From: Leptasterias polaris
Lineage: Eukaryota; Echinodermata; Asteroidea; Forcipulatida; Asteriidae
Direction of reading: 5' to 3'
Assembly: GCA_037783415.1 (NCBI GenBank)
Contig: JAZGTN010000003.1
Location: forward strand, 7,230,501-7,294,500
DNA: 64,000 bases
The translations under genes were made by a program, and so were the position numbers. Positions 8,793 to 20,479 of the stretch are shown piece after piece. Under the pieces are notes generated by a model. It saw only the letters and a list, made by a program, of their open reading frames with translations. It did not search any database and was not told the DNA's origin. How positions within the stretch are numbered: the first letter of the stretch is position 1; every line of letters starts with the position of its first letter.

Positions 8793-11700
8793 ATGAGTGT
8801 GCCAAGAAAGAAATCTAAATTGGATCCAACTCCTGATGAAGCATCAGCCAACTGTATTATCCACTCCGATGACAGTAAATCGGAAGACATAATTCTTCTT
8901 AAAGACCTTGAAGATCCAGAAAAAAGGTTCAAGAGAATCCAAGATGTGTGCAAGATGAGACTTGCTGAACCCTTAGATTCAGTACATCGCAGAACAAACA
9001 TTTGTAAACAGTTGCCATCCAAGTATTCCCCTGAATTAAACTATGGGTATCACCGTGAATGCTACCAAAAATTCACAGCAAACCTTTGTCGTCTGAAGAG
9101 AAAAGTAGAAACTGACACCTCGGAATCTTGTCTTCATCAATCGGGCAAACGATCTACTATTCACACCGAAAAACATATATTCAAACAAGACTGCATATTC
9201 TGCCGTAAAGAAGGACGAAAGAAAGTCAAAGTAGGAAAATCATGGACCACTGAACCCCTTAGTAAGTTTGAGTATGGAGGAGGTGACACCATAATCCATG
9301 TTGCAGAGCAGAAGAATGACTTTGAACTACTCACAAGAATCAAGGGTTATGATTTGTTCGCATGTGAGGCTCAATTTCACAGCAATTGTCGCAGGATGTA
9401 TTCAAACATCTCTACCCACTGGCGAAGTAATTCTCTTGAAGCCAAGACCAAGCAGAGTTCAATGGAGATGGCCCACCAGACAGCATACAGCAGAGTATGT
9501 GCTACAGTCGAACAGAGGCTAATTGTTAAGCAGGGCGTAGTCAAACTAACTGATCTACTTCAGCACTATGTGGCTTATCTCCAGGATTCACAGTACCCCA
9601 ATTTGAATTACAGATCAGACAACCTCAAGGCAAAACTGATAAAGAGCTACCCACAGTCGCTCTCATTCATAAAGTTGGCCAAGAAAGGAAAGTTTCGAAC
9701 TCAGCTGGTATACAGCTCAGCCATTTCAACAGGAACTGCGGTGACTTTGGCATATGAGCTGAGTACTGAGGACAGGACGAGAGATGTTGCTCTTCATCTC
9801 CGTAATGAAGTAAAAAATGTCTTTGAAGCCTCCCATGCTCTCCGTTGGCCACCAACGGCTACAGACCTTGAGGTGTACGATGGCATGCTCCCCAAAGAGC
9901 TACAAAAGTTTCTCAGTGTGCTCTTCGTCGGTCACAGTGGCAGTGTTTCAAACAAAACCAGCCGTCTTTTACAATCCATCGGACAAGATTTGTGCAGAGC
10001 AGTAACTAATGGACAATGGAAACTACCAAAGCACATACTCCTTTGTATGACACTACGTCATATGTTCCGTAGTGCAGAACTCATCACTCTGCTGAACAGA
10101 TTTGGACACTCAGAGAACTACTCATTCTCAGTCGAACTTGAAACTGCTCTAGCAACAGCACTTCAACAATCGTCAAACCTCTTGACAGCACAAATCGTGA
10201 GAAATCCAGTAGGACAGTCAACATTCCACTCAGATTTTGATAACTTTGATCAGCTGACAGCTACAGGATCTGTGCACACTGCCCATGGCATTATGTTGCA
10301 AGATATGGCGGATGACATACCAGAAGACAGAGATGGTCATCCTGGTATCGGCCTACCTGAATTAGAGAAGACAGGGGCACGTTCTCTCAAGCTGGACAAC
10401 GATTCAAGGAGTCTTCCCGATTGCTACATAAAGAAACGCTCGAGCCCTAGTTACAAGATCAGCAGATGGACCTGCCCCACAGGTGAGTGCATAATATGAA
10501 AAAGTTTTGGAGTATCTCTATGGCATAATAGTCACCAACCTGAATGTTAATGATATACTTACAAGAGGTCCACATTCATGGTTTTCCCATTTATGTTGCT
10601 AATTTACATTTTTCCAAATCATGTACTTACAGGTGAAGCTGTTACCAAAGATGCAGAAGAACGTAACATGTTGTGGACCTTCACAAGATATATGAGCAGC
10701 AACACCAGTCAGGAGGTACCAGGGTGGTCAGGGTATATATCTGTCACAGGGCAAAAACCCCCATCAGCAACAACCATTGATTACTATCCTGTAATCAACA
10801 GCCCAATCACAGATTACAGCACAGTTCAGGAGTGCCTTAAATACTCTGAAGATGCAACACGGGAGGTTGGTCAGGAATATGTGATCACCACATTTGACCT
10901 TGGAGTCTGCATGAAGGCATATCCATTGATTTGGCAGAGTCCAGTACGCTATGAAAAACACATCGTAATGATTGGATCCTTTCATGCCATCTGTGCATAC
11001 TTGAAGATGGTTGGAAAAAAGATGAATGGTAGTGGTATTGCCGACATAATGATTGAAGCTGGTCTGATATCATCTGGATCTCTACGAGGAGTCTTAGCTG
11101 GAAAACAGTACAGCAGAGCCATGGTGTGTCACAAAACTATGCTAGAGGCGCTTGAGAGATTACTCATCAATGTGTATCTGGCTGATAGAGGCAAGGACAA
11201 TGTGATGGAGTTCCTGGGTGAACAGTCGCAGCTTATATTACAAGATGCTCTGGAGACACCATCACAGCTGATCGTAGACAGAGCCATGAATGATGACGAG
11301 ATACATGCCCTAGTAGTTCGGTACGCAGAGTTTAAAGATGAGGTACGTGGTGGGAAGCTTGGTAAGACGGCTGAGTTGTGGTTATCATACATGGACCACA
11401 TTTGGTTGATTCTCAAGCTGATCCAGGCTGTCAAGACTAACAACTTTGTTCTGTACTGCGAGTGCTTCTATAGAATGGCCGGTCTATTCTTCAGCTTTGG
11501 TGGCCAAAACTACTCTCGCTATCTGACATTCTTCTCGGTGTTCTTGGCCAATGTAGAAGAAACACATCCAGGTGCAACACAGCTTCTTAAAGGAGGCGCA
11601 TTCAGTGTAGCTCGATCTCTGATACCTGGCAATCGATGTGCAGTGGACAAAACGATAGAAGAGACCTTTATGAAGCACGCCAAATCCCACGGTGGTGCTG

Positions 11701-12185
11701 GTGGTTGCGGAGCCGGTTTGACAGGCTTGGTTAACAACTACAACAGTTACCAGAGATGGGTGAGAACCACGCATGAACGTGCACAGTTCGTGGACGCAAC
11801 ATTCTCCATGGCTGATATGTTGTCAGAGTCTGTCGGAAGTCGAAAACACAAGGATCTGCGACCTGCAGAGGTCAACAAAGGCGAGAAGAAAGTACGGAGA
11901 GCAATTGAGGCCGTCAACAGCTTCATTAACCCGTTTGATGTTCCAATCAAAAACAAGCTATACAGCCTGTCATCAGGGGCTGCTGCTCCACCCGACGTTA
12001 TGAAAGATGTTATGAGGGCTGATCGCGCTGGCACAGAAGCCAAGGAGAAGTTCATCCGCGAACGGTTGGAAAAGAGTGATGACTTCTTCGAACCAGTGAA
12101 AAGGATGAAGTTGCTTACCCTAGGTAACACATGCAAGTCTGTTAAGCTCAAAACCAGTAAGAACAAACTTGTTGAGTATAAATAG
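8793..12185 (+). CDS. Transposon protein, N-terminal Cys/His-rich part (two exons)
   Basis: Exon 1 is 8793-10482 (donor CACAG|GTGAGT), the 150-bp intron is 10483-10632 (acceptor CTTACAG), and exon 2 continues from 10633. The join is in frame (...TCPTG|EAVTKDAEERNM). The reading frame then runs 1080 codons to a TAG at 12183-12185. The first ~250 residues hold Cys/His clusters (YHRECYQKF, CIFCRKEGRKK, FACEAQFHSNCRRMY), consistent with the Cys-rich finger of Academ-type proteins. The middle is long, mixed-charge and unrecognised. The TAG is followed in the same frame, nine bases on, by an ATG opening the nuclease half, so the two were probably one protein of roughly 1560 aa. Either the stop is a mutation or the element makes two products. 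Confidence 0.75.
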
Positions 12186-12194
12186 CAAGGAAGT

Positions 12195-13630
12195 ATGGCG
12201 CTACAACTGCTCGTGAAATCACAGGAGGGTAATATTGTAGGATTAGAAGACATCATGAAGTTCCCCCTCACACCTGTCCCATATAGCATAGGAACAGCTG
12301 ATGGATATCTGGCCATTACCCCGAAAGCCAAGGGATTCCACTACTTAAGCAAAGAAGTCAATGATGCAGCAATCCCACCTCCTGATGTCACTGTCCTCAT
12401 TGCAGATGGCAATGCACTGTTCTACTGCATGCGGGAAATACCTAAGAACTTCAAGGAGATCTGTTACAAGGTGTTTGACACACTGCCTAAGTCAGCTGAC
12501 ATGATAATCTTCAGCACTGATATGTACATAGAGCATTCAATCAAAGCTTTGGAGAGGCAGAGGAGAGGGTGCAGCAACAAGCTCATTATCAGAGGGGAGT
12601 TGACAAAGAAGCCAATTGACTGGAAGGTATTTCTCTCTAATGACGAGAATAAGAAGCAGTTTGTTCAAGTTATCCTAAAAGTTTGGAGCGCCAACGAATT
12701 TGCCCCACAACTGCAAACAAGGAATGTAATCGCCATCTCTGAGGGTCATGCATTCTTGTTGCAGACAGATGATGGTCAAATTACTAAGAGGACTGAGATA
12801 GGTCCATTGTTCTCCACCCAGGAAGAGACAGACACCAGAGTAATTCTCTACTGTAAATATGCCCAAGACCAGGGATATGAGTATGCACGAATACGCACTC
12901 CAGACAGTGATTTTTTTTCATACTTCTTCACTATGTAGCCAGCTTCAACATCACCATCCTGTTTGACACGGGATCGGGCAACAACAAGAGACTCATAAAT
13001 GTTACTGAACTGGCGGATGGCCTAACACCAGAATACTGTACAGCCCTTTTGGCCTTGCATGCCTTCACACACTGTGACACAACCAGTGCCTTCAAGGGAA
13101 TTGGGAAGGTCAAACCAATTAAAGTGTTGCAGAAGCTTCCAAAGTTCCAACCAATCCTTGCAGAGCTTGGACGTGAGTGGGAGATCACCGAGGAACTGTT
13201 TGTTGGTTTGGAAGAGTTTACATGTGCCATCTATGGTCGACCTAGATTCAAGAGCGTTGATAAACTCAGGTTCAGCCTCATCAAGGAGAAGTGTGGTGAT
13301 GATGATAGGTTGCACCTTGGTCGAAATGTGGACCTCGCCACTTTACCACCCTGTCGTGGAGTGTTACAACAACATATTCGGAGAAACTACCAGGTCGCTA
13401 TATGGAGACAGGCACATATCGCCGTTATTGATGTTCCCTCGCCAACCGATGGACATGGCTGGACCCTCAAATCTGGACACCTGGAACCACTGTGGGTTGA
13501 CGGTCCAATTCTCCCTGAAGTTGTTGCAGATGAAGTGGAAGGACTTGATAGTAGTGATTCAGAAGATGAACAGTCAGATGATCAGGAATCTCCAATTATT
13601 TCAGATGATAGCGAAGACGATGAATACTGA
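12195..13630 (+). pseudogene. Transposon protein, XPG/FEN-like nuclease part, frameshifted
   Basis: Same frame as the upstream exon. The order of motifs is that of an XPG/FEN nuclease of the PIN fold: VLIADGNALFY (first acidic site), IIFSTDMY, QEETDTRVILY (E..D), RTPDSD, and after the frameshift the helix-hairpin-helix HCDTTSAFKGIGKVKP (compare GCDY..IRGIG in FEN1). The frame breaks at an eight-T run (12911-12918): the upstream frame stops at 12938, and the sense continues in the -1 frame as FILLHYVASFNITILF to TGA at 13628-13630. An acidic Ser/Asp tail ends the protein. A missing base is the simplest cause; the GA-T-TTT-TTT arrangement also satisfies a -1 slippery heptamer. The nuclease assignment is family inference. 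Confidence 0.75.
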
Positions 13631-13800
13631 ACTTACATTACTGAACAGTAAGCTAATCAAAACTTGATTTAATATCAGAACTGTTGATGGTGTTCCACTG
13701 GGGTTTAGTGAATGATGATATTGCTCCGCATATATGCCTATGATAAAGCATTAAACTTAGTGGCAGACATGTTGAATTTTAAGATGCTTGCCTTAGCCTA

Positions 13801-14243
13801 ATCCAATGTTTTTTTAAAATATCTTATTGAGTTCCTTGATCCTAAAAACATGGGTATAGACACTAACACCAAGTTTCTGTGAGGCTCATAGACCGAGATA
13901 CGGGCAAAAACGCATTTGAATGGCGGCCATTTTGAATTTCAAAATGGCCGCCTTATCAAAATAATCCAATACTCTTTAATTTGGTCTTATCGGGTTCCTC
14001 GACCCTGAAAACATTAGTAAAGACACCAAAACCAAGTCTCTATGAGTTTCACAGACCGAGATATAGGCACAACCAATTTCGGAAAGCGGCCATTTTGAAA
14101 AATGGCCGCCATCTTTACGCATCCCAACTTTTTTACTGGTAACATCAAAATAATCACTCAGATGGGTCTCCCGAACAAAATGATACCACTCGCGGAGGAT
14201 CTGGGGGGGGGATGCATGGGGGGGTATTCCAGCCCACGGACTA
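13801..14243 (-). repeat. Right terminal inverted repeat of the Academ-like element
   Basis: Inverse of 7547-7988 with scattered substitutions and one longer G run near 14204-14213. It carries the matching GGCGGCCATTTT palindromes. It is followed directly by the target duplication ACA (14244-14246). Confidence 0.88.
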
Positions 14244-15189
14244 ACACGTATCGTGTTGAGACAAGTTGTGATGATAATTTCCGTCAAGTCTACCACACAA
14301 ACACTATATACACGGTCCTATTATGGTATCCACGGTGGAAATGTTTGGGAGCTGATTTGTTTGTTGTTCCGCCATAAATATATTCAATATTCTTGACTAA
14401 TGAATATTTGTTCAGACTTATCTACTTGTACATCAACACGTTACCGATGTAATTTAACTCACAGAAGTCACATGACATACATCGTCGTCCGTTCCTCAGG
14501 TTTATATTGACGACATCGCACCAGTAGCCTCATAGATCCATCTGCAGCTGTTATTTCTTACTTTAAAAAAAAAAATTACCTTAAAGGGCGGTTCTATGAT
14601 GTTCTTAACATTTTAATTATTAGCTTTTTATGGCTGAATAGACATCGTAGATACCAGTTAATAACTATTTAAAACTAAAAATTTGCATTTTGTTACTGGT
14701 TTTATATGCTTTCACAAATAGAGGGCGTTTACTTTCATATCGCAATGCTCTGATTTTTTTTTAGCACGCAAACAAACGAGATAACAAAGACTACGAACCT
14801 GTAAACTAGCCACCGCCGTCACGTCGCGTAGTTTGTTTGACCTTGCATTTTTCAGATTTTGGGCTGGGAGTTTTCCGAGGAAAATAATTTTTGAAATATA
14901 ATTTGGGGGGATATAATATTTTTTTTTTGTACATGAGAGCAAAGCATCCCTGACATATATTTTGGAGTACGGTAAAACAGTTGTTAAACGATCGCAATAA
15001 TGAAAATAACGAAATACCAAAACATAAAAGTTGTTATTCGCACAAAGTTACAACACTTTACTGCAAAACAACTTCTGTGTGATTTTGACACAGATTCCGG
15101 GTCACACTGACCAAGGAATGGGTCAGGCCCGCACGGGACCACGATTTGGGTCAATTCTGACCCGTGATCTTTTAGAGTGTGACCAAGAT
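14244..15189. other. Intergenic, no recognised gene
   Basis: The first ~45 bases are the right half of the transposon target. The rest is AT-rich, with short (T)n runs and inverted GGGTCA/TGACCC words around 15100-15170, and no coding signal. Confidence 0.5.
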
Positions 15190-15392
15190 GCAATGAAAGA
15201 ATAAATCTTACCAAGAAAGGCTGGTGACACTTGGGCTATCTACACTTGAATATCGACGTCTAAGAGCTGACATGATCCAGGTCTTCAAAATCTTGAATGA
15301 CATCGACCATGTGGAGACACTGGACTTTTTAAAATTGTATTTTACTCATTCTACTAGTACAAGAAGCTGTACAAACAACATTGTGGGCTTCA
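15190..15392 (+). pseudogene. LINE ORF2 C-terminal fragment
   Basis: The + frame gives ERLVTLGLSTLEYRRLRADM followed by IQVFKILNDID. This matches the common C-terminal segment of LINE reverse transcriptases (LxxLExRRxRxDLIxxYKIL). The fragment ends where the putative BEL/Pao LTR begins, as if the LTR element inserted into it. Confidence 0.7.
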
Positions 15393-15992
15393 TGTCCGGA
15401 AGTACAGTGTTAAGAAATCGCAGCGAAAGTGCGCCACCGCGCGGCGAGAAAAGCTGCTCTCACCTGCTCACCATCAAGGCTAAAATCGGATGGTGAGTTT
15501 CTCTAATTTAACGTAAACTTTTTTATTAATATAATTGTGTTACGATAAAACCTGGTCTATAATTGTTTCTTATAAATGCTAAAGATTCTTAATCATTCAA
15601 ATTCAGTGCATTACTGTTTCGTAATTACCGTGAATTTGCAGCCAAAACCGGTGATGATTCTTTAGGTGTCGGAAATACATCCCTTTCCATATATGCACAA
15701 ACCCCATGGGAAATTTATTACGTCGCATTCCAATTAGTATGTCAATAGCCTTTTTGTAGTAATCTTGCATAATTGATTTCCTAATCCCTATGTCTTTCCT
15801 TTGGTTTGTTTTGCAGACTAAATCCCTAAATACACAACACCCTACCGAGTGATCCAGTTAGCCTGAATATTACAAACCCACACGTTACCGTTCCTGATTT
15901 CCTAACTGATTGTTTTGAACAGATTACTGTGATTAAACTGATTGAACTGAGAATTATATCAGATGAATGCTGACTCCAGTGCTTATTTTTCA
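15393..15992 (+). repeat. Putative 5' LTR of the BEL/Pao element
   Basis: Starts TGTCCGG after the LINE fragment and ends TTTTTCA, directly before a primer-binding-site-like sequence; length about 600 bp. No second LTR copy is found downstream, so the ends rest on TG...CA and on the adjoining PBS only. Confidence 0.4.
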
Positions 15993-16010
15993 TGGTGACC
16001 CAGACGTGAT
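15993..16010 (+). promoter_or_regulatory. Probable tRNA primer-binding site
   Basis: TGGTGACCCAGACGTGAT directly follows the putative LTR and lies just upstream of the gag ATG (16020). It resembles the TGGTGACCC-type sites of BEL/Pao and related LTR elements. Confidence 0.5.
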
Positions 16011-16019
16011 ACCAATAAC

Positions 16020-17852
16020 ATGGATGACCACGTACCCCCTCCAAGCCTCGCGAGCCAGCATTCAAAGAATTCAACTAAACCAACATTAAGCCGTCATTCC
16101 AAGAAATCAACCCAATCTGTATTGAGCCATCAAAGTAGCCTAAGTGTCAGTTTACTATCCGTGAGAGCCCGGATCCAAGTAGCTGCCAAAGAAAAGGAGC
16201 TAGCTGCCACCCGTAGGAAAGCAGAGATAGAAGAAAATGCTCGAGCTGAGAGAGAGAAAATAGAGCATGAGCTTTTGGCAGCACAAAGGACCCGTGAAGA
16301 ATTTGCCCTACACCAAAAAAGGTTGTACATTCAGCGACAAAGAGAACCAGAGGATGAAGAATTGGCATTGGAACGTGCTCGTATGGATGCTGATCAGGAG
16401 GAACAACGGATCCTGAAGAGAAAACGAGATTTCTCCAGCCAATTAGAACTTGAGAAACAACTCACAGAGGCAGAACTGAGACTTGCTCAAGCCAGAATTG
16501 AGTCTGCCATCCTCACTGAGACTGAGAACAATGATTTGCATTTTAATGATAGTGGTTCTTTAACAAATATTAGTATTTCTTTGAACCCCACCACCGGGGT
16601 AAATTCCAATGACTCCACAACCGTGAAGTCACCTTCCGATAAGCCATATGAGATGAGCATGCGCTTTGCGTTTCCGCTGCACCTGTGCGCACGCTTTCCG
16701 CCAGCACGCCTGCTGCTAGCTTTGCGCCCTCTCAAACCGCATAACCGTTAATTCTGCTTTTTCCACAGCACAGCCCAGTGTCACATACGCAGTTGATGAC
16801 TCACCCCGTCTGTGGTCTGCCACCCCACACGTAGCATCCAAAGCCACACCCAGAACCGACCCGACGCCAATTCCTGCTGCCGTTTCCTGCTACCCTAGCA
16901 ATTCAGCTCCCTTGGCATTCCCGGTGATTACTCAGACACCCCCATTGGACAACCTCCGTCTACTGCAGCTGCAGAGCACCCAGCTGCAGAGTACCCAGTT
17001 GTTCCATCCGTGTCAGATTCCGGCGTAATTAATCAAATGATGCTCAGCTCCATGTTGGTGGCAACTGCAGGTGGACTGAACATGGAAGTCCCTCACTTCA
17101 GCGGAGGTAATCTGTCAGAATACCGGTGCTTCGAGACGATGGTTGATAGCTGTATTATTAGACCACTAGTCCACCTTAGTGAAATTCAGAAATATTTCAT
17201 TCTTAAGTCCAAACTGAGTGGTCAACCAAGTAAGGATATTAAAGGCCTCGAGCACGATGCACAGTCATTTACAAGGGCGATGGCTGTGCTAAAGAGGTTG
17301 TATGGGGACATCGGCATTCTCATCAGAACCAAAATCGAAGAGATTACATCATGGCCGAAACTAAGAGCCCATGACTCCGAGGGGTTCGTTGATTTTGCAT
17401 CAACCGTCTCAGCATTAGTAACTCAACTCCAGAGTGCTCCAGAGGGACAGGCAGAGTTAAAGGCCAACTCAACTGCTTGTATTCTGTATAGCAGACTTTC
17501 CCCTACTCACCAGACCACATTCTTGAGATGTATGCAGAAAAAATATGTGACAAATTTCTCCCTCAAAGACATCAACAAGTGGTTACAAGAAACGTCAGAA
17601 ATATCCCAAGATAACAGACCAACCGAGTCTCAGATGAGCAACCGAGCCAAGCGAGGAAAAGGTGCAGTCGCATTCTATTCCAAAACCAGAACGAGCAGCG
17701 TTCAGTCCAGTACTGCTCTCTCATCAAAACCAGAAAAAAGCGATGCCCCAAACCGCGACAGCAAGACAAGAAGTTCATCCGGAAATGCCCTTATTGCGAT
17801 GGGGAACACTGGTGCTTTAATTTCAAGAATCTTTCACTTCCTGAGAGGTTGA
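16020..17852 (+). pseudogene. BEL/Pao gag region (interrupted)
   Basis: The reading frame at 16020-16751 encodes a highly charged helical segment (EREKIEHELLAAQRTREEF and similar, probably coiled coil). The same frame resumes at 17010-17852 with the DUF1759-type capsid region of Pao elements: VPHFSGGNLSEYRCFETMV, then ILKSKLSGQ and LKRLYGD. The two parts are separated by about 250 bp carrying stops, so gag is broken. Near 17770 a one-base shift moves the sense into another frame, where the zinc knuckles follow. Confidence 0.8.
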
Positions 17853-18600
17853 GGTGGATTAAAGAAGGTCGTCGTTGTTGGAAATGTGCCCGTAAGCACA
17901 AAGAAGGTCATGAGTGTGATCTGCGCAAGCCGTGCAGAGAGTGCGACCAAACCCATCTGACCATCCTTCATGATCTTATTGTCCAGCCGGGGTATGGGGT
18001 CTATTATTCACAATTCGATCCCAACCTTTCCGTTTTCTATGGAGATGGCAACCCTTGGCTCCCCCATGATGTTTGCTTGAAAATCCTGCCAATTACCCTG
18101 TATAGTATTAAAGGTGCTAAGTTAGAAACCTACTGTTTACTGGATGATGCATCAACTTTCACCATGGTTCTCGACGAGGCTGCTGAATCATTGGGTCTCG
18201 ACGGTCAAGATGCAGTGAGGCCTATTGCTACAGCCAGAGACGAATGTACACCATGCAAAGGCAAGATTGTCTCAAGCTTGATGTTTCACCCTCCGACAAC
18301 CCAAGACATTGTATTAGTATCTCTGGTGTATTTTCATCCAAAATGCTCAGACTGTCTGAACATTCCATTCCCGCACAGGCCTTGCGCCAGAGATGGGCTC
18401 ATCTAAAGGATGTTCCCCTGCATGAGTGTAAAGAAGTACGACCCCTTCTACTGATAGGCAGTGATCATCCTGAGCTGGTGGTTCCATTGGAGAGCCGCTT
18501 TGGTCCCGAAGGCGCTCCAGTGGCAGTGCGAACTGAACTTGGATGGGCAGTGCAAGGCCCCACCATGAATCACCGACATCGTGGTGAACTTTTAAGTTAA
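17775..18600 (+). pseudogene. BEL/Pao zinc knuckles and aspartic protease region (frameshifted)
   Basis: In frame 2 the sequence reads CPYCDGEHWCFNF, then CWKCARKHKEGHEC and CRECDQTHLTILH, the Cys/His knuckles that precede the DUF1758 protease in Pao elements. The protease follows with LLDDASTFTMVLDEAAESLG; the expected catalytic D-S/T-G triad reads D-D-A, so activity is unlikely. Around 18380 the sense moves to frame 1 (ALRQRWAHLKDVPLHE ... LLIGSDHPEL ... TELGWAVQGP, all typical Pao segments) and stops at 18600. Confidence 0.8.
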
Positions 18601-18610
18601 AACTATAATT

Positions 18611-19470
18611 ATGTCAGGACCCACACCTTCTGATGCAACCCAACACGGAGGTGACTGTAAGTTATTGCATCATGACTCCAAGATGTATGCTGAGAGAAAG
18701 CAAGTCACCCGGTCCAAGCAAGACCAAGGAACCATAGATCTCCTTGAAACCAAGTCCGCCTGTGTAGAAGTGGATAGTATCCGCCGAGTGGCAACCCCAC
18801 TTCTCAGGAAGCACGATGATGAAAACCGCAGAAGTCAGACAAGCTCTGTGATGCCAACTGTTCCTCGAAAAGAGCAACGCCTTGAGCGAGATCCGGAGTT
18901 TGCAGAGGTTCACTGTACTAAAATACGAGAACTGAAGGATGCAGGACTAGTATGTTCAGTTTCTGACGAGGAGAGGGCGAATGATGAAAGGTGTCAGAGT
19001 TATGTCCCCCATCGGCATGTGTCAGACAGAATGACAAATGTAGACTTGTTTCTAATTGCGCCTTCAAGTACTGTGCCCACTCCCTGAATGATAGACTCCA
19101 ACCTGGCACCATACTTGTGATGTCCCAATCCCGTCTTGCCCCAAAGCGCATTCAGACAATTCCACAGTTAGAACTCCTTGCAGCTGTCAGTGGAGCCGAA
19201 CTAGCAGAACTGACAGAGAGTGAAATGAAGATGACACACTCGATCATCTGACGGGGTGACAATACCACCGTCCTAACTTGGATCAAGTCGGAGTCTTGCC
19301 GGTACAACCGTTTTGTTGGTGCCCGTATCGATGAACTTCGTAACCACGTGTATAAAGCAGATTGATGCCGTGAGCTTACTAATCCAGGAAGACTATTGGC
19401 TCAAAAACGGGATCCTTCGGGCCATCAACCAACCCGCGGACAAGACAAAACAGATTGACCTGGGGTACGT
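18611..19470 (+). pseudogene. BEL/Pao RT and RNase H remnant with internal deletion
   Basis: Reads EQRLERDPEFAEVHCTKI (Pao linker before RT), then in another frame CRLVSNCAFKYCAHSLND, the very start of the RT fingers. Right after LQPGT (about 19115) it jumps to MSQSRLAPKRIQTIPQLELL, which in complete elements lies after the RT core, and then to TVLTWIKSESCRYNRFVGAR (RNase H region). The catalytic RT core with its YxDD box is therefore deleted, and no integrase or 3' LTR is seen. Confidence 0.75.
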
Positions 19471-19482
19471 TTTCGCGGCTGG

Positions 19483-19553
19483 AACCAATAACTGTTTCGG
19501 TCATTGGCCAGTGTTAACCGATGGCCAAAATTCAACCGAAACAGTTTTTGGTT
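19483..19553. repeat. Imperfect hairpin
   Basis: AACCAATAACTGTTTCGGT and its near-exact inverse face each other around an inner pair built on ATTGGCCA/ATGGCCAA. Lies at the 3' edge of the BEL/Pao remnant. Confidence 0.65.
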
Positions 19554-20287
19554 ACTAAAACTTTATTGATGTCAACACGTGCGCCAGTGTTTAGTACAAC
19601 GACTCGACGTGAATGGTTGATCGTAATACGTCGGGTGCGAATTTTCGTGCGAATCGATTCGCAGAATCGCGTCAGATTTCTAGGCCTTAATTACCCTATG
19701 TAGACTTCATTTTACAACAATAAATTTGAAGGATACCCTGGATTGACAGTCAAGGTTTCTTTAATGTATAATGTAAGTGTTGTTTCTTGTTGATTGTGTT
19801 TTGTTTCCCCCCAAAAGAGACGTTTATGTGTGTGTGTCATATGCCGATCGTGTGTTTTTAGGCGCCGATGACGTCAAGGGGTCATTGCATATCATTATCA
19901 TAGATAAGCAGTTTTTGACTCTCGGCTGAAAAAGCCGCGCGGAGAGGTGCATTTTTGACTTGAATTCTTTATTAATAAATGCAAATGTTATGTGTAAAAT
20001 AGTTATTAACCGGTAACTACGATGTGCAATTTTGAGAGCATCCTGTAACCGCTCTTTAAATTGCTCAAATCCCATATAAGCTAGACTTATTTCATTTGTT
20101 TGAGGTGATGTTACCCATTGTTCGAAATAGAATTGCCAGCAACTAACTTACTTTTCGTGTGCACTACTTTATTTACCACCGTGGCCTTCTGTCGTCCATG
20201 AAAACAACAAAGTACAAGTTCACATAAATCAACTATATTTTGCGCCTTTACTCGGTCGTTGAAAGAATAATGATAGTACAAGTTGAA
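19554..20287. other. Intergenic, no recognised feature
   Basis: No gene, RNA or known repeat recognised; mixed-composition DNA. Confidence 0.5.
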
Positions 20288-20450
20288 GCACAGAACCCCC
20301 AGGTTGTGGTAACTTGTCATATTACACCATATGAGAATTTTATGACCCCCAAAACGTTATTATGCAGAACTATTTTGGGGCATACAAATTATGATAATCA
20401 GTTTGGCGCATGACTTTGGGGCTATTTAGTACTGTGTACCCCCAATCACT
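20288..20450 (+). repeat. Interspersed repeat X, copy 1
   Basis: Starts CAGAACCCCCAGGTTGTGRT and contains ATGACCCCCAAAACGTTAT and ACAAATTATGATAA. The same string of words occurs in the same order and orientation at 34446-34612. Confidence 0.75.
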
Positions 20451-20479
20451 CCTTGCAAGTCAATGTTGTGACATACCGG

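Larger units (their letters stand above)
7547..14243 (+). mobile_element. Complete 6.7-kb DNA transposon, Academ-like, TSD ACA
   Basis: Both ends carry TAGTCCGTGGGCTGG in inverted orientation, extending into ~443-bp terminal inverted repeats. The flanks are ACA|element|ACA, and comparison with the near-empty site at 7227-7289 supports a 3-bp duplication. Inside is one + strand gene with a Cys/His-rich N-terminal half and an XPG/FEN-type nuclease C-terminal half. From family knowledge, Academ elements combine long TIRs, 3-4 bp TSDs, a Cys-rich finger and an XPG nuclease; that is the basis of the assignment. No helicase domain was recognised. Family name is inference; the element boundaries are directly seen. 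Confidence 0.85.

Noticed and set aside
11747..12331. 194-aa minus-strand ORF inside the transposon
   Set aside because: Antisense shadow of the transposon gene crossing the TAG position; no recognisable domain.
12909..12919. Proven programmed -1 frameshift
   Set aside because: The heptamer fits, but a one-base deletion in a T run is more likely; kept only as a question.
13059..13667. 202-aa alternative ORF overlapping the nuclease end
   Set aside because: The overlapping frame 13049-13630 carries the helix-hairpin-helix motif and the acidic tail; this one is a shadow.
16020..16751. Cellular coiled-coil protein gene
   Set aside because: It lies between a PBS-like site and BEL/Pao capsid, knuckle and protease segments in the right order, so it is gag.
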